64,000 nt of DNA, taken from positions 47,885,501 to 47,949,500 of the forward strand of contig NC_073628.1 of the NCBI RefSeq assembly GCF_029407905.1, read 5' to 3'. This DNA comes from Bubalus kerabau (taxonomy: Eukaryota > Chordata > Mammalia > Artiodactyla > Bovidae). The notes below the pieces were generated by a model, which had not been told where the DNA came from, did not search any database, and saw nothing but the letters and a program-made list of their open reading frames with translations. The position numbers were made by a program, and so were the translations under genes. The stretch's first letter is position 1. Each line of letters begins with the position of its first letter. Positions 46,289 to 56,220 of the stretch are shown in pieces.

Positions 46289-47040
46289 CAGTTTATTTAT
46301 TTATTTATTTATTTTGCTTACCATTATTTAATTCAAGTTATTAATTTACTTATTTATTTTTATTGAAGTACAGTTGATTTACAATGTTGTATTACAATAG
46401 TTTCACATGTACAGCAAAGTGATTCAGATTTTTTTTTTGGATTCTTTTTTCTGTATGCTGCTGCTGCTGCTAAGTCGCTTCAGTCGTGTCCGACTGTGCG
46501 ACCCCATAGACGGCAGCCAACCAGGCTTCCCTGTCCCTGGCATTCTCCAGGCAAGAACACTGGAGTGGGTTGCCATTTCCTTCTCCAATGCATGAAAGTG
46601 AAAAGTGAAAGTGAAGTCATTCAGTCGTGTTCGACTCTTAGCGACCCCATGGACTGCAGCCCACTAGGCTCCTCCATCCATGGGATTTTCCAGGCAAGAT
46701 ACTGGCGTGGGGTGCCATACTGCGTACAGTTCCCTGTGCTCAAGTAAGTCCTTGTTGGTTACCTATTTTATATGTAACAGTGTTATATGTTCATTTCAAA
46801 TGCCTAATTTATCCCTCCCTTCTACCTTTACCCTTTGATAACCATGAGTTTGCTCCCTAAGTCTATGAATCTACTTCTATTTTGTAAATAAGTTCATTTA
46901 TATAATTTTTAAGAGTCTACATATAAATTATATCATATGGTATTTGTTTTCACCTGCCTTACTTCCCTGAGTATAATAATCTCTAAATCTATCCATGTTG
47001 CTGCAAATGGTATTATTTTATTCGTTTCTATAAGATATAA
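46289..47040 (-). mobile_element. Older L1 3' end, antisense, split by BOV-A2
   Basis: TTTA repeats (reversed tail), then AAGTACAGTTGATTTACAATG, CTACCTTTACCCTTTGATAACC and AATCTATCCATGTTGCTGC. It is the 3' portion of an L1 on the minus strand. The adjacent segment 47050-47320 is L1 ORF2 in the opposite orientation. Confidence 0.85.
46457..46718 (-). mobile_element. BOV-A2 SINE inside L1
   Basis: Reverse dimer from GCTGCTGCTGCTGCTAAGTC to GGCGTGGGGTGCCAT. CTGTAT before it and CTGCGTA after it may be a decayed duplication. Confidence 0.93.
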
Positions 47041-47049
47041 ACCTTAGAG

Positions 47050-47320
47050 ATAAACCAATGGTCAATTAATCTATGACACAGGAGGTAAGGATATACAATG
47101 GAGAAAGATAGTGTCTTCAAAAAGTAGTGATCAAAAAACTGGACAGCTGCAATAATGTTCTCTAACACCGTGTACAAAACTAAAATCAGAATGGATTGAA
47201 GACCTAAATGTATGACCAGATACTATGAAACTCCTAGAGGAAAACAAGCAGTCACTCGTTGACATGCATCACGGCAAAATCCTTTGGGATCTATCTCCTA
47301 GTGAAAATCAAAACACTGTA
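47050..47320 (+). mobile_element. L1 ORF2 segment, inverted relative to its 3' end
   Basis: Sense L1 ORF2: GGTCAATTAATCTATGACAC, CAGAATGGATTGAAGACC and AAACTCCTAGAGGAAAAC. Directly abutting the antisense 3' end at 46289-47040, it has the layout of a 5'-inverted L1 insertion. Confidence 0.8.
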
Positions 47321-47639
47321 TACTTTGTAACTCTACCCAATGCTCTGATTTAACTTCTCTCTCCCTCAATGCAGGGTTTTTATTAGTATGGCAAAATGGT
47401 TCATTCACTTTTTTTCTCATAAGGTAACTCTAGTAGCATTTAGTTGTCTTTAGCTTCATTCAAGACAGTTTTGTTAGATTGTGTTGTGCCAGCTGTCATA
47501 TCAGTGTGCATTAAAAGAACATAAAAATTGGTGAATTTTAATATTGAAAGTAGAATAAAAATTTTAGCATATTATGTTTTATTATTTTAAGGTAGGTAAA
47601 AACACAACTGAAACACACACACAAAAACTATTTATGTAG

Positions 47640-48830
47640 AGTATGGAGAAGGTGCTGTGACTGATCGAATGTGTCAAAAGAGTTTGTGAAGTTTTCTGCT
47701 GGAGATTTCTCACTGAACAATGCTTTATGGACAGATAGACCAGTTGAAGTTGATAGTGATCAAATTGAGACACTTGATGCTTTCAAATTGTGGAGCTGGA
47801 GAGGACCCTTAACAGTGGATATTCATGAGAAGGACTGATGCTGAAGCTGAAACTCCAGTTCTCTGGCCACCTGATGTGGAGAGTCAACTCACTGGAAAAG
47901 ACCTTTACGCTAGGAAAGATTGAGGGCAGAAGGAGAGGGCGACGAGCGATGATGAAATGATTGGATGGCATCACCAACTCAATGGACATGAGTTTGAACA
48001 AGCTCTGGGAGGTAGTGAAGGACAGGGGAGCCTGGCGACCTGCAAAGAGCTGAACATGACTTACCAACTGAAAAAGAACAACAACAATGTTATACCATGT
48101 GGGAGATAGACAACAGACTCAAAATATCCAAATTAAGAAGTGAAAATCATTTGCACCTGTCTGGTTTTGTTAATCATTTTGACGTTTGGATTTCACATAA
48201 GTTAAGCAAAAGAAAAACAAACAAACCAAAGAAAGCTTAAAAATATTTCCACACATGATTCTTTACTGAAACTTGATAAAATCTTTCCATTTTTAAAACA
48301 AATTGTGATGGATGATGAAAAGTTGACACTCTACAATAATGTGGCATGGAAGAGATCGTGGGGCAAGAGAAATGAACCATCACCAACCACAACAAAGGCT
48401 GGCCTTTATTCAAAGAAGGTGATGCTGTGTATATGGTGGGATTGGAAGGGAGTTCTCTATTATACACTCCTTCTGGAAAACCAAACAATTATTTCCAACA
48501 AATACTGCTCTCAATTAGACCAACTGAGGCAGCACTCAATGAAAAGCAACTGGAATTAGTCAATAGAAAACAAATAATCATCCATCAGGATAATGCAAGA
48601 CTGCATATTTCTCTGATAACCAGTCACAGCTTGCCTGGGAAGTTCTGATTTCACATGCTGTATTCACCAGACATTGCAGCTTTGGAGTTCATTTCTTTCA
48701 GTCTTTACAAAATTCTCTTAATGGGACAAATGTCAGTTCTGTGGAAGACTGTAAAAGGCATCTGGAACAGTTCTTTGCTAAAAAGATAAAAAGCTTTGGG
48801 AAGATGGAATTATGAATTTGCCTGAAAAAT
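47640..48830 (+). pseudogene. Mariner transposase, dead
   Basis: Transposase cuts and rejoins DNA at the terminal repeats. The N-terminal half around 47640-47775 (CGAATGTGTCAAAAGAG; GTAGTTGATAGTGATC-like) is interrupted by BovB. The catalytic half has the first Asp in MDDEKLTLYNNV (frame at 48305), followed by KRSWGK and VMLCIWWDWKGVLYYTLL. The second Asp is in IIIHQDNARLH (frame at 48427), and the third lies near SPDIAA (48668). The Asp residues lie in different frames, so at least one frameshift separates them, and stops occur. All three members of the D,D34D triad are still recognisable. Confidence 0.82.
47776..48071 (+). mobile_element. BovB 3' fragment inside mariner
   Basis: GATGCTTTCAAATTGTGGAGC to AACATGACTTACCAACTGAA, BovB C-terminal domain to tail, with an internal gap after GAGAGGACCC, where about 50 bases present in other copies are missing. 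No target duplication is evident at the two mariner junctions. Confidence 0.88.
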
Positions 48831-48935
48831 AACAGAAGTTAGTGGAATGAAATCTTATTCAGTAAAGTTCTTGGTGAAAATGAAAAATATGTCTTTTACT
48901 TCAAAAGTCGAAGGGACCTTTTGGCCAATCCAATA

Positions 48936-49518
48936 TCTCCTACCTCGAACTGAAAATGGAATGACTAAATTCTCTGTCCTTTCCCAAGCTTCTCTGTACA
49001 CACAGCCATTCTTACTTTCTTCCAACCAATCCTATGAGTAAAGGAGTCCCATACTTTGTCAATATCTCATGATAGGGGTTTGTCAAATTAATTTTGATGG
49101 AATATTCTTAGGCATGTGACATTTTAAATGATTTTCTTCCTGCTGGGGTTCTCTTCTCCTCTTTCTTTCTCAACACTATTCTCTCCTGATTCTGCTCATA
49201 GTTCTTTGGTTGCTTTTTCTAGTGAGAAATGGGGAATTTTGATAGATATGTCATTCTGTATTCATTTCAAGTGTTTTAAACAGGTGTTCTACACTCAGCC
49301 CTTTTCTTTGATTATATTAACATTTCATCTTGGAAACATTATCCATACCCAGGATTTCAAATATCTGCTTCCTAAATGTAGATGTTGCTCAAGCATAAAA
49401 TTTAAACCCATTCTATATTTTGAGATCCATAAAATCAGCTTCTTATATATACCAAAGATGTCTCAAATTCAACAAGCATGATACTAAAATAATCTATCTC
49501 TGTCTCTCTGTTTCGTCC
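48936..49518. other. Unassigned sequence
   Basis: Pyrimidine-rich in part. A 117-codon plus frame at 49128-49481 has a hydrophobic start but no known motif; treated as chance. Confidence 0.45.
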
Positions 49519-49674
49519 AATAATTGGTTCAGTTCAGTCACTCAGACGTGTCCAACTCTTTGCAACCCCATGAACCGCAGCATGCCAGGCCTCCCTGTCC
49601 ATCACCAACAATCGGAGTCCACCCAAACCCATGTCCATTGTGCCAGTGATGCCATCCAACCATCTCATCTTCTG

Positions 49675-51560
49675 TCATCCCCTTCTCCTCCTGCCCTCAA
49701 ACTTTCCGAGCATCAGGGTCTTTTTAAATGAGTCAGCTCTTTGCCTCAGGTGGCCAAAGTATTGGAGTTTCAGCTTCAACATCAGTCCTTCCAATGAACA
49801 CCCAGGAATGATCTCCTTTAGGATGAACTGGTTGGATCTCCTTGCAGTCCAAGGGACTCTCAAGAGTCTTCTCCAACACCACAGTTCAAAAGTATCAGTT
49901 CTTTGGCACTCAGCTTTCTTTATAGTCCAGCTCTCACATCCATACATGACCACTGGAAAAACCATAGCCTTGACTAGATGGACCTTTGTTGACAAAGTAA
50001 TGTCTCTGCTTTTGAATATGCTGTCTAGGTTGGTCATAACTTTCCTTCCAAGTAGTAAGCATCTTTTAATTTCATGGCTGCAATCACCACCTGCAGTGAT
50101 TTTGGAGCCCAGAAAAATAAAATCAGCCACTGTTTCCACTATTTCTCCATCTATTTACCATGAAGTGATGGGACCGGATGCCATGATCTTAGTTTTCTGA
50201 ATGTTGAGCCTTAAGCCAACTTTTTCACTCTCCTCTTTCACATTCATCAAGAGGCTTTTTAGTTCCTCTTCATTTTCTTCCATAAGGGTGGTGTCATCTG
50301 CATATCTGAGGTTATTGGTATTTCTCCCCGTGATCTTGATTCCAGCTTGTACTTCATTCAACCCAGCATTTTTCATGATGTACTCTGCATAGAAGTTAAA
50401 TAAGCAGAGTGACAATATACTGCCTTGATGTACTCCTCTTCCTATTTGGAACCAGTCTGTTGTTCCATGTCCAGTTCTAACTGTTGCTTCCTGACCTGCA
50501 TATAGGTTTCTCAAGAGGCAGGTCAGGTGGTCTGGTATTCCCATCTCTTTCAGAATTTTCCACAGTTTATTGTGATCCACACATTCAAAGTCTTTGGCAT
50601 AGTCAATAAAGCAGAAATAGATGTTTTTCTGGACCTGTCTGCTTTTTTGATGATCCAATGGAGCTTGGTAATTTGATCTCTGGTTCCTCTGCCTTTTCTA
50701 AAACCAGCTTGAACATTTGGAATTTCACGGTTCACATATTGATGAAGCCTGCCTTGGAGAATTTTGAGCATTACTTTCCTGGCATGTGAGATGAGTGCAA
50801 TTGAGCAGTAGTTTGAGCATTCTTTGGCATTGCCTTTCTTTGGCATTGGAATGAAAACTGACCTTTTCCAGTCCTGTGGCCACTGCTGAGTTTTCCAAAT
50901 TTGCTGGCATATTGAGTGCAGCACTTTCACAGCATCATCTTTTGGGATTTGAAATAACTCAACTGGAATTTCATCACCTCCACTAGCTTTGTTCATAGTG
51001 ATGCTTTCTAAGGCCCACTTGACTTCACATTCCAGGATGTCTGGCTCTAGGTCAGTGATCACACCATCGTGATTATCTGGGTCATGAAGATCTTTTTTGT
51101 ACAGTTCTTATGTGTATCTTGTCACCTCTTCTTAATATCTTCTGCTTCTGTTAGGTCCGTACCATTTCTGTCCTTTATTGAGCCCATCTTTGCATGAAAT
51201 GCTCCTTTGGTATCTCTAATTTTCTTTAAGAGATCTCTAGTCTTTTCCGTTCTATTATTTTCCTCTATTTCTTTGCATTGATCACTGAGGAAGGCTTCCT
51301 TATCTCTCTTGCTATTCTTTGGAACTCTGCATTCAAATGGGCATAGCTTTCCTTTTCTCCTTTGCTTTCTGTTTCTCTTCTTTTCACAGCTATTTGTAAG
51401 GCCTCCCCAGACAGCCATTTTGCTTTTTTGCATTTCTTTTTCTTGGGGATGGTTTTTATCCCTGTCTCCTGTACAATGTCATGAACCTCTGTCCATAGTT
51501 CATCAGGCACTCTGTCTATCTGATCTAGTCCCTTAAATCTATTTTTCACTTCCACTGTAT
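49675..51560 (-). pseudogene. BovB polyprotein remnant: linker, RT, C-terminal domain
   Basis: Read right to left: linker frame (51265-51663) with KAKWLSGEALQIAVKRRE; RT start (50550-51062) with IPMPKKGNAKECSNY and QAGFRKGRGTRDQI; RT core (50155-50658) with motif A FIDYAKDFECVDHNKLW, motif B GVHQGSILSLCLFNFYAEY and catalytic YADD; C-terminal domain (49675-50139) with VMYGCESWTIKKAE. At least three frameshifts or stops separate the four frames. Motif A has an unusual Asp for Ala (AKDF). Confidence 0.85.
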
Positions 51561-51574
51561 AATCATAGAGTGAA

Positions 51575-51686
51575 GAGTGAAGTCGCTCAGTAGTGTCTGA
51601 CTCTTTCCGATCCCATGGACTGTAGCGTACCATGCTCCTCCGTCCATGGGATTTTCCAGGCAAGAGTACTGGAGTGGGTTGCCATT
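51575..51686 (-). mobile_element. Bov-A SINE monomer, truncated
   Basis: GTGAAGTCGCTCAGTAGTG to GGAGTGGGTTGCCATT, a reversed Bov-A unit without head. ATCATAGAG before and ATCATAAAG after look like its target duplication within BovB. Confidence 0.88.
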
Positions 51687-51748
51687 ATCATAAAGGATCA
51701 TCAAAAAATAATTACCAGAAAATAATTTGGTAAACTAAGTTAAATTCG

Positions 51749-51998
51749 GAGAAGGCAATGGCACCCCACTCCAGTACTCTTGCCTGGAAAATCCCATGGA
51801 TGGAGGAGCCTGGTAGGCTGCAGTCCATGGGGTTGCGAAGAGTCGGACACGACAGAGCTACTTCACTTTGACTTTTCACTTTCATGCATTGGAGAAGGAA
51901 ATGGCAACCCACTCCAGTGTTCTTGCCTGGAGAATCCCAGGGACAGCAGAGCCTGGTTGGCTGCCATCTATGGGGTCGCACAGAGTCGGATATGACTG
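51749..51998 (+). mobile_element. BOV-A2 SINE, 3'-truncated
   Basis: Starts with the full GGAGAAGGCAATGGCACCCC end and runs to GTCGGATATGACTG, where it stops without the usual AAGCGACTTAGCAGC tail. Confidence 0.92.
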
Positions 51999-52023
51999 TT
52001 AAGTGTGCCTCTATAAACATAAT

Positions 52024-52247
52024 CACATGGACCACCGCCTTGTCTAACTCAATTAAACTATGATCCATTCTGGGCAGGACCACCCAAGCAGATGGGTCAT
52101 GGTGGAGAGTTCTGACAAAATGTGGTCCACTGGAGAAGAGAATGACAACCCACTTCAGTGTTCTTGCCTTGAGAACCCCATGATCAATATTAACTGCAGT
52201 CCATAGGATCACAAAGAGACACTACTGAGCAACTGAACTGAACTGAA
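52024..52247 (+). mobile_element. BovB head-to-tail mini-element with 13-bp target duplication
   Basis: A 224-base unit whose left part (GGACCACCCAAGCAGATGGG; GTGGAGAGTTCTGACAAAATG; TTGCCTTGAGAACCCC) I recognise as BovB 5' region, and whose last 50 bases (AGTCCATAGGATCACAAAG; GAGCAACTGAACTGAACTGAA) are the BovB 3' tail. The whole coding region is absent. CTATAAACATAAT is perfectly duplicated at 52011-52023 and 52248-52260, so the joined form was inserted as one piece. The Bov-A SINE body has the same head-plus-tail plan but a shorter head. Confidence 0.85.
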
Positions 52248-52260
52248 CTATAAACATAAT

Positions 52261-52609
52261 AATATGTGTAAGAAAATTGGAAATCCCTCATATCCATAGA
52301 TCCTAAAGATATATCAGATCTATTCTAATTTCTGTATTTCTTTTTAATATTTCCCTTTCACTATCCTCATCTTTCTAGAGTTTACTCACAGAGTAATTCT
52401 ATATTCCACAAACATGTGCCAGACATAGTTTTATGGTTTCTGCTGCTTTCGACCAGGTTGTCATCATGTCTCATTATTTCTTGCTTTATGTTATTATGAT
52501 CAGTATAAAAATATGTACTATCATGTCACTTCATTACCATAGCCTTTGAAAAGTCTTTGTGCTACAGGTCAAAGAGCAAGTTTTAAAGGAAAATCTTGAT
52601 CTAGTTCCT
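52261..52609. other. Unassigned sequence
   Basis: No gene or named repeat seen. Confidence 0.45.
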
Positions 52610-52985
52610 GCTTGTCTCTGTAGAATACTCACTAAGCTTTCTTCAAATGTATTCTGTTCTCACAGGGCTTTCTAGGTGCCCATTCTACTTTCTCTCTTTA
52701 GAATAGCCCACCCCACATTTATAGATATACCTTATAACACTTTTAAGATTTAACTTAGCTTCTTGTAGCTTTGGAAGACTTTCCAGATGTGTTCTCCAAC
52801 AACATGTTAAATACTTGACTTGTGCCATAGCACTTAGCATGTGATTTTGTTTTTCTCAATCTATCTTCTTCCTTACTGGACAGTGACTTCCTTGAGAGGA
52901 GGCAAAGTGTCTTTTATCTCTATAACTGTAGTATCTAACATATATCTCTGTGCATGTCTCTCAATATGCCCTTGAATGTAGAAAT
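52610..52985 (+). repeat. L2-like fragment, sense
   Basis: AGCACTTAGCATGTGATTTTG, GGACAGTGACTTCCTTGAGAGG and CAAAGTGTCTTTTATCTC match the order of old L2 3' ends. Diverged. Confidence 0.5.
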
Positions 52986-53245
52986 GAGAGACAGATGATT
53001 GAAAATATTCTTATAAGGAATACCACAAAGCCACTTCATTTTCCCTACTAAGAATTGATTTTTATGAGTTACTCATTTTGAGTGGTCTCTACTGAGATAC
53101 TTTATCCATGAATACTCTTAGAGAAAACAGTATTGTATGGGAAGATTTTTCCTTGGCAGAACACTGTGTATGACCTAACTTGGCAAACATATGGTAAAGG
53201 AAACATACCTGATATATCAGCAATCCAAAAAAATTAACAGACATC

Positions 53246-53250
<5 letters not shown>

Positions 53251-53291
<41 letters not shown>
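53251..53291. repeat. (TA)n microsatellite
   Basis: About 20 TA units directly before a Bov-tA; TA-rich sequence also follows the SINE. Confidence 0.97.
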
Positions 53292-53293
<2 letters not shown>

Positions 53294-53482
53294 GCTTCCC
53301 TGGTGGCTCAGAGGTTAAAGCATCTGCCTCCAATGCGGGAGACCCAGGTTTGATCCCTGGATCGGGAAGATCCCCTGGAGAAGGAAATGGTAACCAACTC
53401 CAGTATTCTTGCCTGGAGAATCCCATGGAGGGAGAAGCCTGGTAGGCTACACTCCACAGGGTCTCAAAGAGTTGGACACGAT
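53292..53482 (+). mobile_element. Bov-tA SINE in a TA repeat
   Basis: Clean head GGGCTTCCCTGGTGGCTCAG (A box), GGTTTGATCCCTGG (B box-like), body to GAGTTGGACACGATAC. The TA-rich flanks hide the exact target duplication. Confidence 0.93.
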
Positions 53483-55239
53483 ACACATATATGCTACCTA
53501 TATGCATAATGCATATTTGCACTATATATATATATTTGCATTTTATATATTTGTTAAAATAGAATTTGGGAAAGAAAAAAGTACATTGAAAGAACAAACA
53601 ATAAATATGTGTTGATTATTACAAAATCTAGTGAACCCTAACAGGAAGGAAGAGTTCAGTCGTGAAATCTAGGAATTCTTCTTCCTCCAAAGTCTGTTTG
53701 TTGCTTCTTCTATAATTAACCATTGTTTGGTGGGGAGCTTTATTCACTTTTTTTCCAGAGGTTAATAATATGAAATTATTGTAGCAAATTAAATAAAATA
53801 TTAGAAAATATGTGATTTTAAAGGAGATTTTGCAACCTGTGGCAATTAGGGGGAAAAAATCTAGTCTTTTCAGTTTTGTGCAGACTCGTGTTTTGTGGGT
53901 TAGCTAGCTTTAAGATACAGTGATTACTTGCATTTAGCTATATCTATAATCTTATTTTTGCTGTTATTTGCTATTGACCCTAATAAAATTAAAACACTCC
54001 AGGAAATCACATTTAAATTATTTTAGCTAATTAGAAACAGAGATAGGGAGAGACAGAGACAGAGAGAGGCAGAGAGAGATTGTATTATGCAAAAGACTTT
54101 TAGTTTCTGAAAGCTAAAAATATGTAATTAAAAAGTCTCTATTCTCAAGGTGTTCCTGGAGACATGTTTGAGGGAAGGGAGTGGTTGGCAAAGAATCAGT
54201 AACTAGAATATAGTGAGCTTTTTAACATTAAGGAGCTAGAATGGAGTTTTAGTGGAACCAAACTAGGGGAGCCAGTGAGGTAAAGAAAGGAGGTATAATT
54301 ATCCAAGTAATTTAGGTTATAAACCACACTTAGTTCAATTATAATGAACTGAAGCACTTCACAATTGGTTCATTCTCTATTGTGTATGGCACACATAGCC
54401 CTAATCTTAAAGCATCATTATCCTTCCTTTTGAAGCCAAACCATGTAAGCATCTGACCTCCCAACCCTATTGACCCCCCTCCCACTTATGTGGCAACTCA
54501 GCATGCTTCTGATGATGAGAGCCACAAGCCACACTGCACGTTGCCAGAACACACACATGGGCGGCAGCAGTGATTTTTCTTTCCCTTAGACCAGCTATTA
54601 TGTAAGGCACATCAGGGAAGTGAGTACAAAATTGGCATCCAGGTGTTAAGAAAAAAGGAAAAAAAAGCCCACTGAATATGCCAGGCTCAGCTGAACTCAT
54701 TGTACTGTCTAGAAACCACTCTTGCCCAGCTGCCCTTGAGACCATCTGGAAGAATCACAGTAGAGATGGGGCAAAGTGAAAAGGAAGGTTAAAGCAATGC
54801 TATATTAAAAGAAAAAAAAAACTCTTTTTAAAAAGTTAACTATGTTAGCTAATTTGGAAATAAAGAGGATATGAAAGATATATTTCTTTCTTTTAATTAT
54901 TGTTATAAAGAGACAGTAATGTTTCAGATCACTGGAAAGGGTGTAATAACACCCCCAATAGTGCAAATCTTAAGACTGAATCATTTTTGTTGCTCTATTA
55001 TATCTATGCATTATACAGATTGCATAGTTCTTGGAATTGGTTGTTTTTCCTATAGTATTAATTTCCTTTTCCTTCTTCTACCCTTTCTTCTTCTCCTTCC
55101 CATTTTCCTTCCTTCTTTTCCTCTATTTTGTCTTTCTTCTCTGTCTCTTTCCTTCATTCCTGGCTTGTTTTTTACCCTATAATTATCTGATATGCTAAGA
55201 TAATAGTGGCAATCACAGTATGAATATGCTAGAGTGCCA
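53483..55239. other. Unassigned; includes simple repeats and a more GC-rich part
   Basis: A GA-rich simple repeat lies at 54040-54081 and a polypyrimidine tract at 55060-55170. From about 54430 to 54780 base composition is visibly richer in G and C than the flanks. It holds a 92-codon minus frame (54467-54745) without a known motif. Confidence 0.45.
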
Positions 55240-55312
55240 TCGAAAAACTACTTAACCTTTGGAGCCTCAATTTCTTCATCTGCAAAATCTGTATAACTTG
55301 CTTCCTCAGCTA
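55240..55312 (+). repeat. MIR-like fragment
   Basis: ACTACTTAACCTTTGGAGCC and CAATTTCTTCATCTGCAAAATC match the MIR core. Confidence 0.6.
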
Positions 55313-55382
55313 GCTCTTATACTAATTACCTAAGAACAAGCCTTAATACAGTTGACATGACATAAAACAGACTCAGTAATTT

Positions 55383-55462
55383 TTTAAATTCATTTTTACT
55401 GGTGTACAGTTATTTTACAGTGTTGTGCCAGTTTCTGCTGCACAGCAAAATGAATCAGCCAG
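55383..55462 (-). mobile_element. Short L1 3' UTR piece, antisense
   Basis: ACTGGTGTACAGTTATTTTAC, GTTTCTGCTGCACAGC and AATGAATCAGCCA follow the antisense 3' UTR seen at 46370-46430. Confidence 0.65.
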
Positions 55463-55937
55463 CGCTGAGTCCAAAACACTGGACCACATGGACTCTTAGT
55501 AATTTATGCAACTGCCATTACATAACTCTCAAGCATTTTCCTAGCTCTGGATATCTCTTCCTTATGAGCAACTACTATAACAAAAGTTATAAAAATTTTA
55601 TTGTATCTTTGCTTATTGCCAAGCTGCATTATAAAGGATCAATGCAGATGTTATTTTACATTTTAATAAAACAAGAATTAAAAATAGCAGGTGTGAAAAA
55701 TAGCTTGGTACCTTCAAAAATTGAAACCTCTAAAGAAAAAATCAGGCTTCTTAGACAGTCACAAAAGTTCAAGAGACAAAAATTTGGGCAAGGTTAAGCA
55801 GTAAGGTTCATCTCTTATTCAGGTCTCTCCTTCAAAAATAGGAGAGGCAGTTGTTTTGCCTAGTATATAGAACCAAATAGAAAGAGCCAAGCAAAATGAG
55901 GAGATAGAAGTACATGCCTCCCAAAAAAGATGAAACC
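55463..55937. other. Unassigned sequence
   Basis: A 131-codon plus frame (55402-55797) crosses from the L1 piece into this region and has no motif; treated as chance. Confidence 0.45.
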
Positions 55938-56220
55938 CTGCTGCTGCTGCTGCTGCTGCTAAGTCGCTTCAGTCGTGTCCGACTCTGTGCGACCCCATGG
56001 ACTTCTGGCAGCCCACCAGGCTCCCCCGTCCCTGGGATTCTCCAGGCAAGAACACTGAAGTGGGTTGCCATTTCCTTCTCCAGTGCATGAAAGTGAAAAG
56101 TGCAAGTGAAGTCGCTCAGTCGTGTCCGACTCTCAGTGACCCCATGGACTGCAGCCTACCAGGCTCCTCCATCCATGGGATTTTCCAGGCAAGAGTACTG
56201 GAGTGGGGTGCCATTGCCTT
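55938..56220 (-). mobile_element. BOV-A2 SINE
   Basis: Reverse dimer starting with seven CTG/GCT units and ending GGGGTGCCATTGCC. A small insertion (CTTCT) lies near 56002-56006. No clear duplication. Confidence 0.95.

Larger units (their letters stand above)
47383..48933 (+). mobile_element. Mariner DNA transposon (Tc1/mariner), carrying a BovB insertion
   Basis: Terminal inverted repeats are visible: TTAGTATGGCAAAATGG at the left and, at the right, the reverse of TTGGATTGGCCAAAAGG, next to TA dinucleotides (47381-47382 and 48934-48935), the target of mariner elements. Without the BovB piece at 47776-48071 the length is about 1.25 kb, normal for mariner. TATCATATCAGTGTGCATT-type 5' sequence and the transposase remnant are in the usual order. 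The element resembles the ruminant mariner known from cattle. Confidence 0.88.
49526..51706 (-). mobile_element. BovB LINE, longest copy, minus strand
   Basis: About 2.1 kb on the minus strand from the end of the endonuclease region to the ACTGA tail at 49526. AATAATT at 49519-49525 and 51707-51713 is a tentative duplication. A Bov-A SINE sits near its 5' end (51575-51686). Confidence 0.9.

Noticed and set aside
49128..49481. 117-codon frame with hydrophobic start
   Set aside because: Pyrimidine-rich DNA gives Leu/Phe/Ser-rich translation; no conserved features.
55402..55797. 131-codon frame
   Set aside because: Starts inside an L1 3' UTR fragment and runs into unassigned DNA; no motif.
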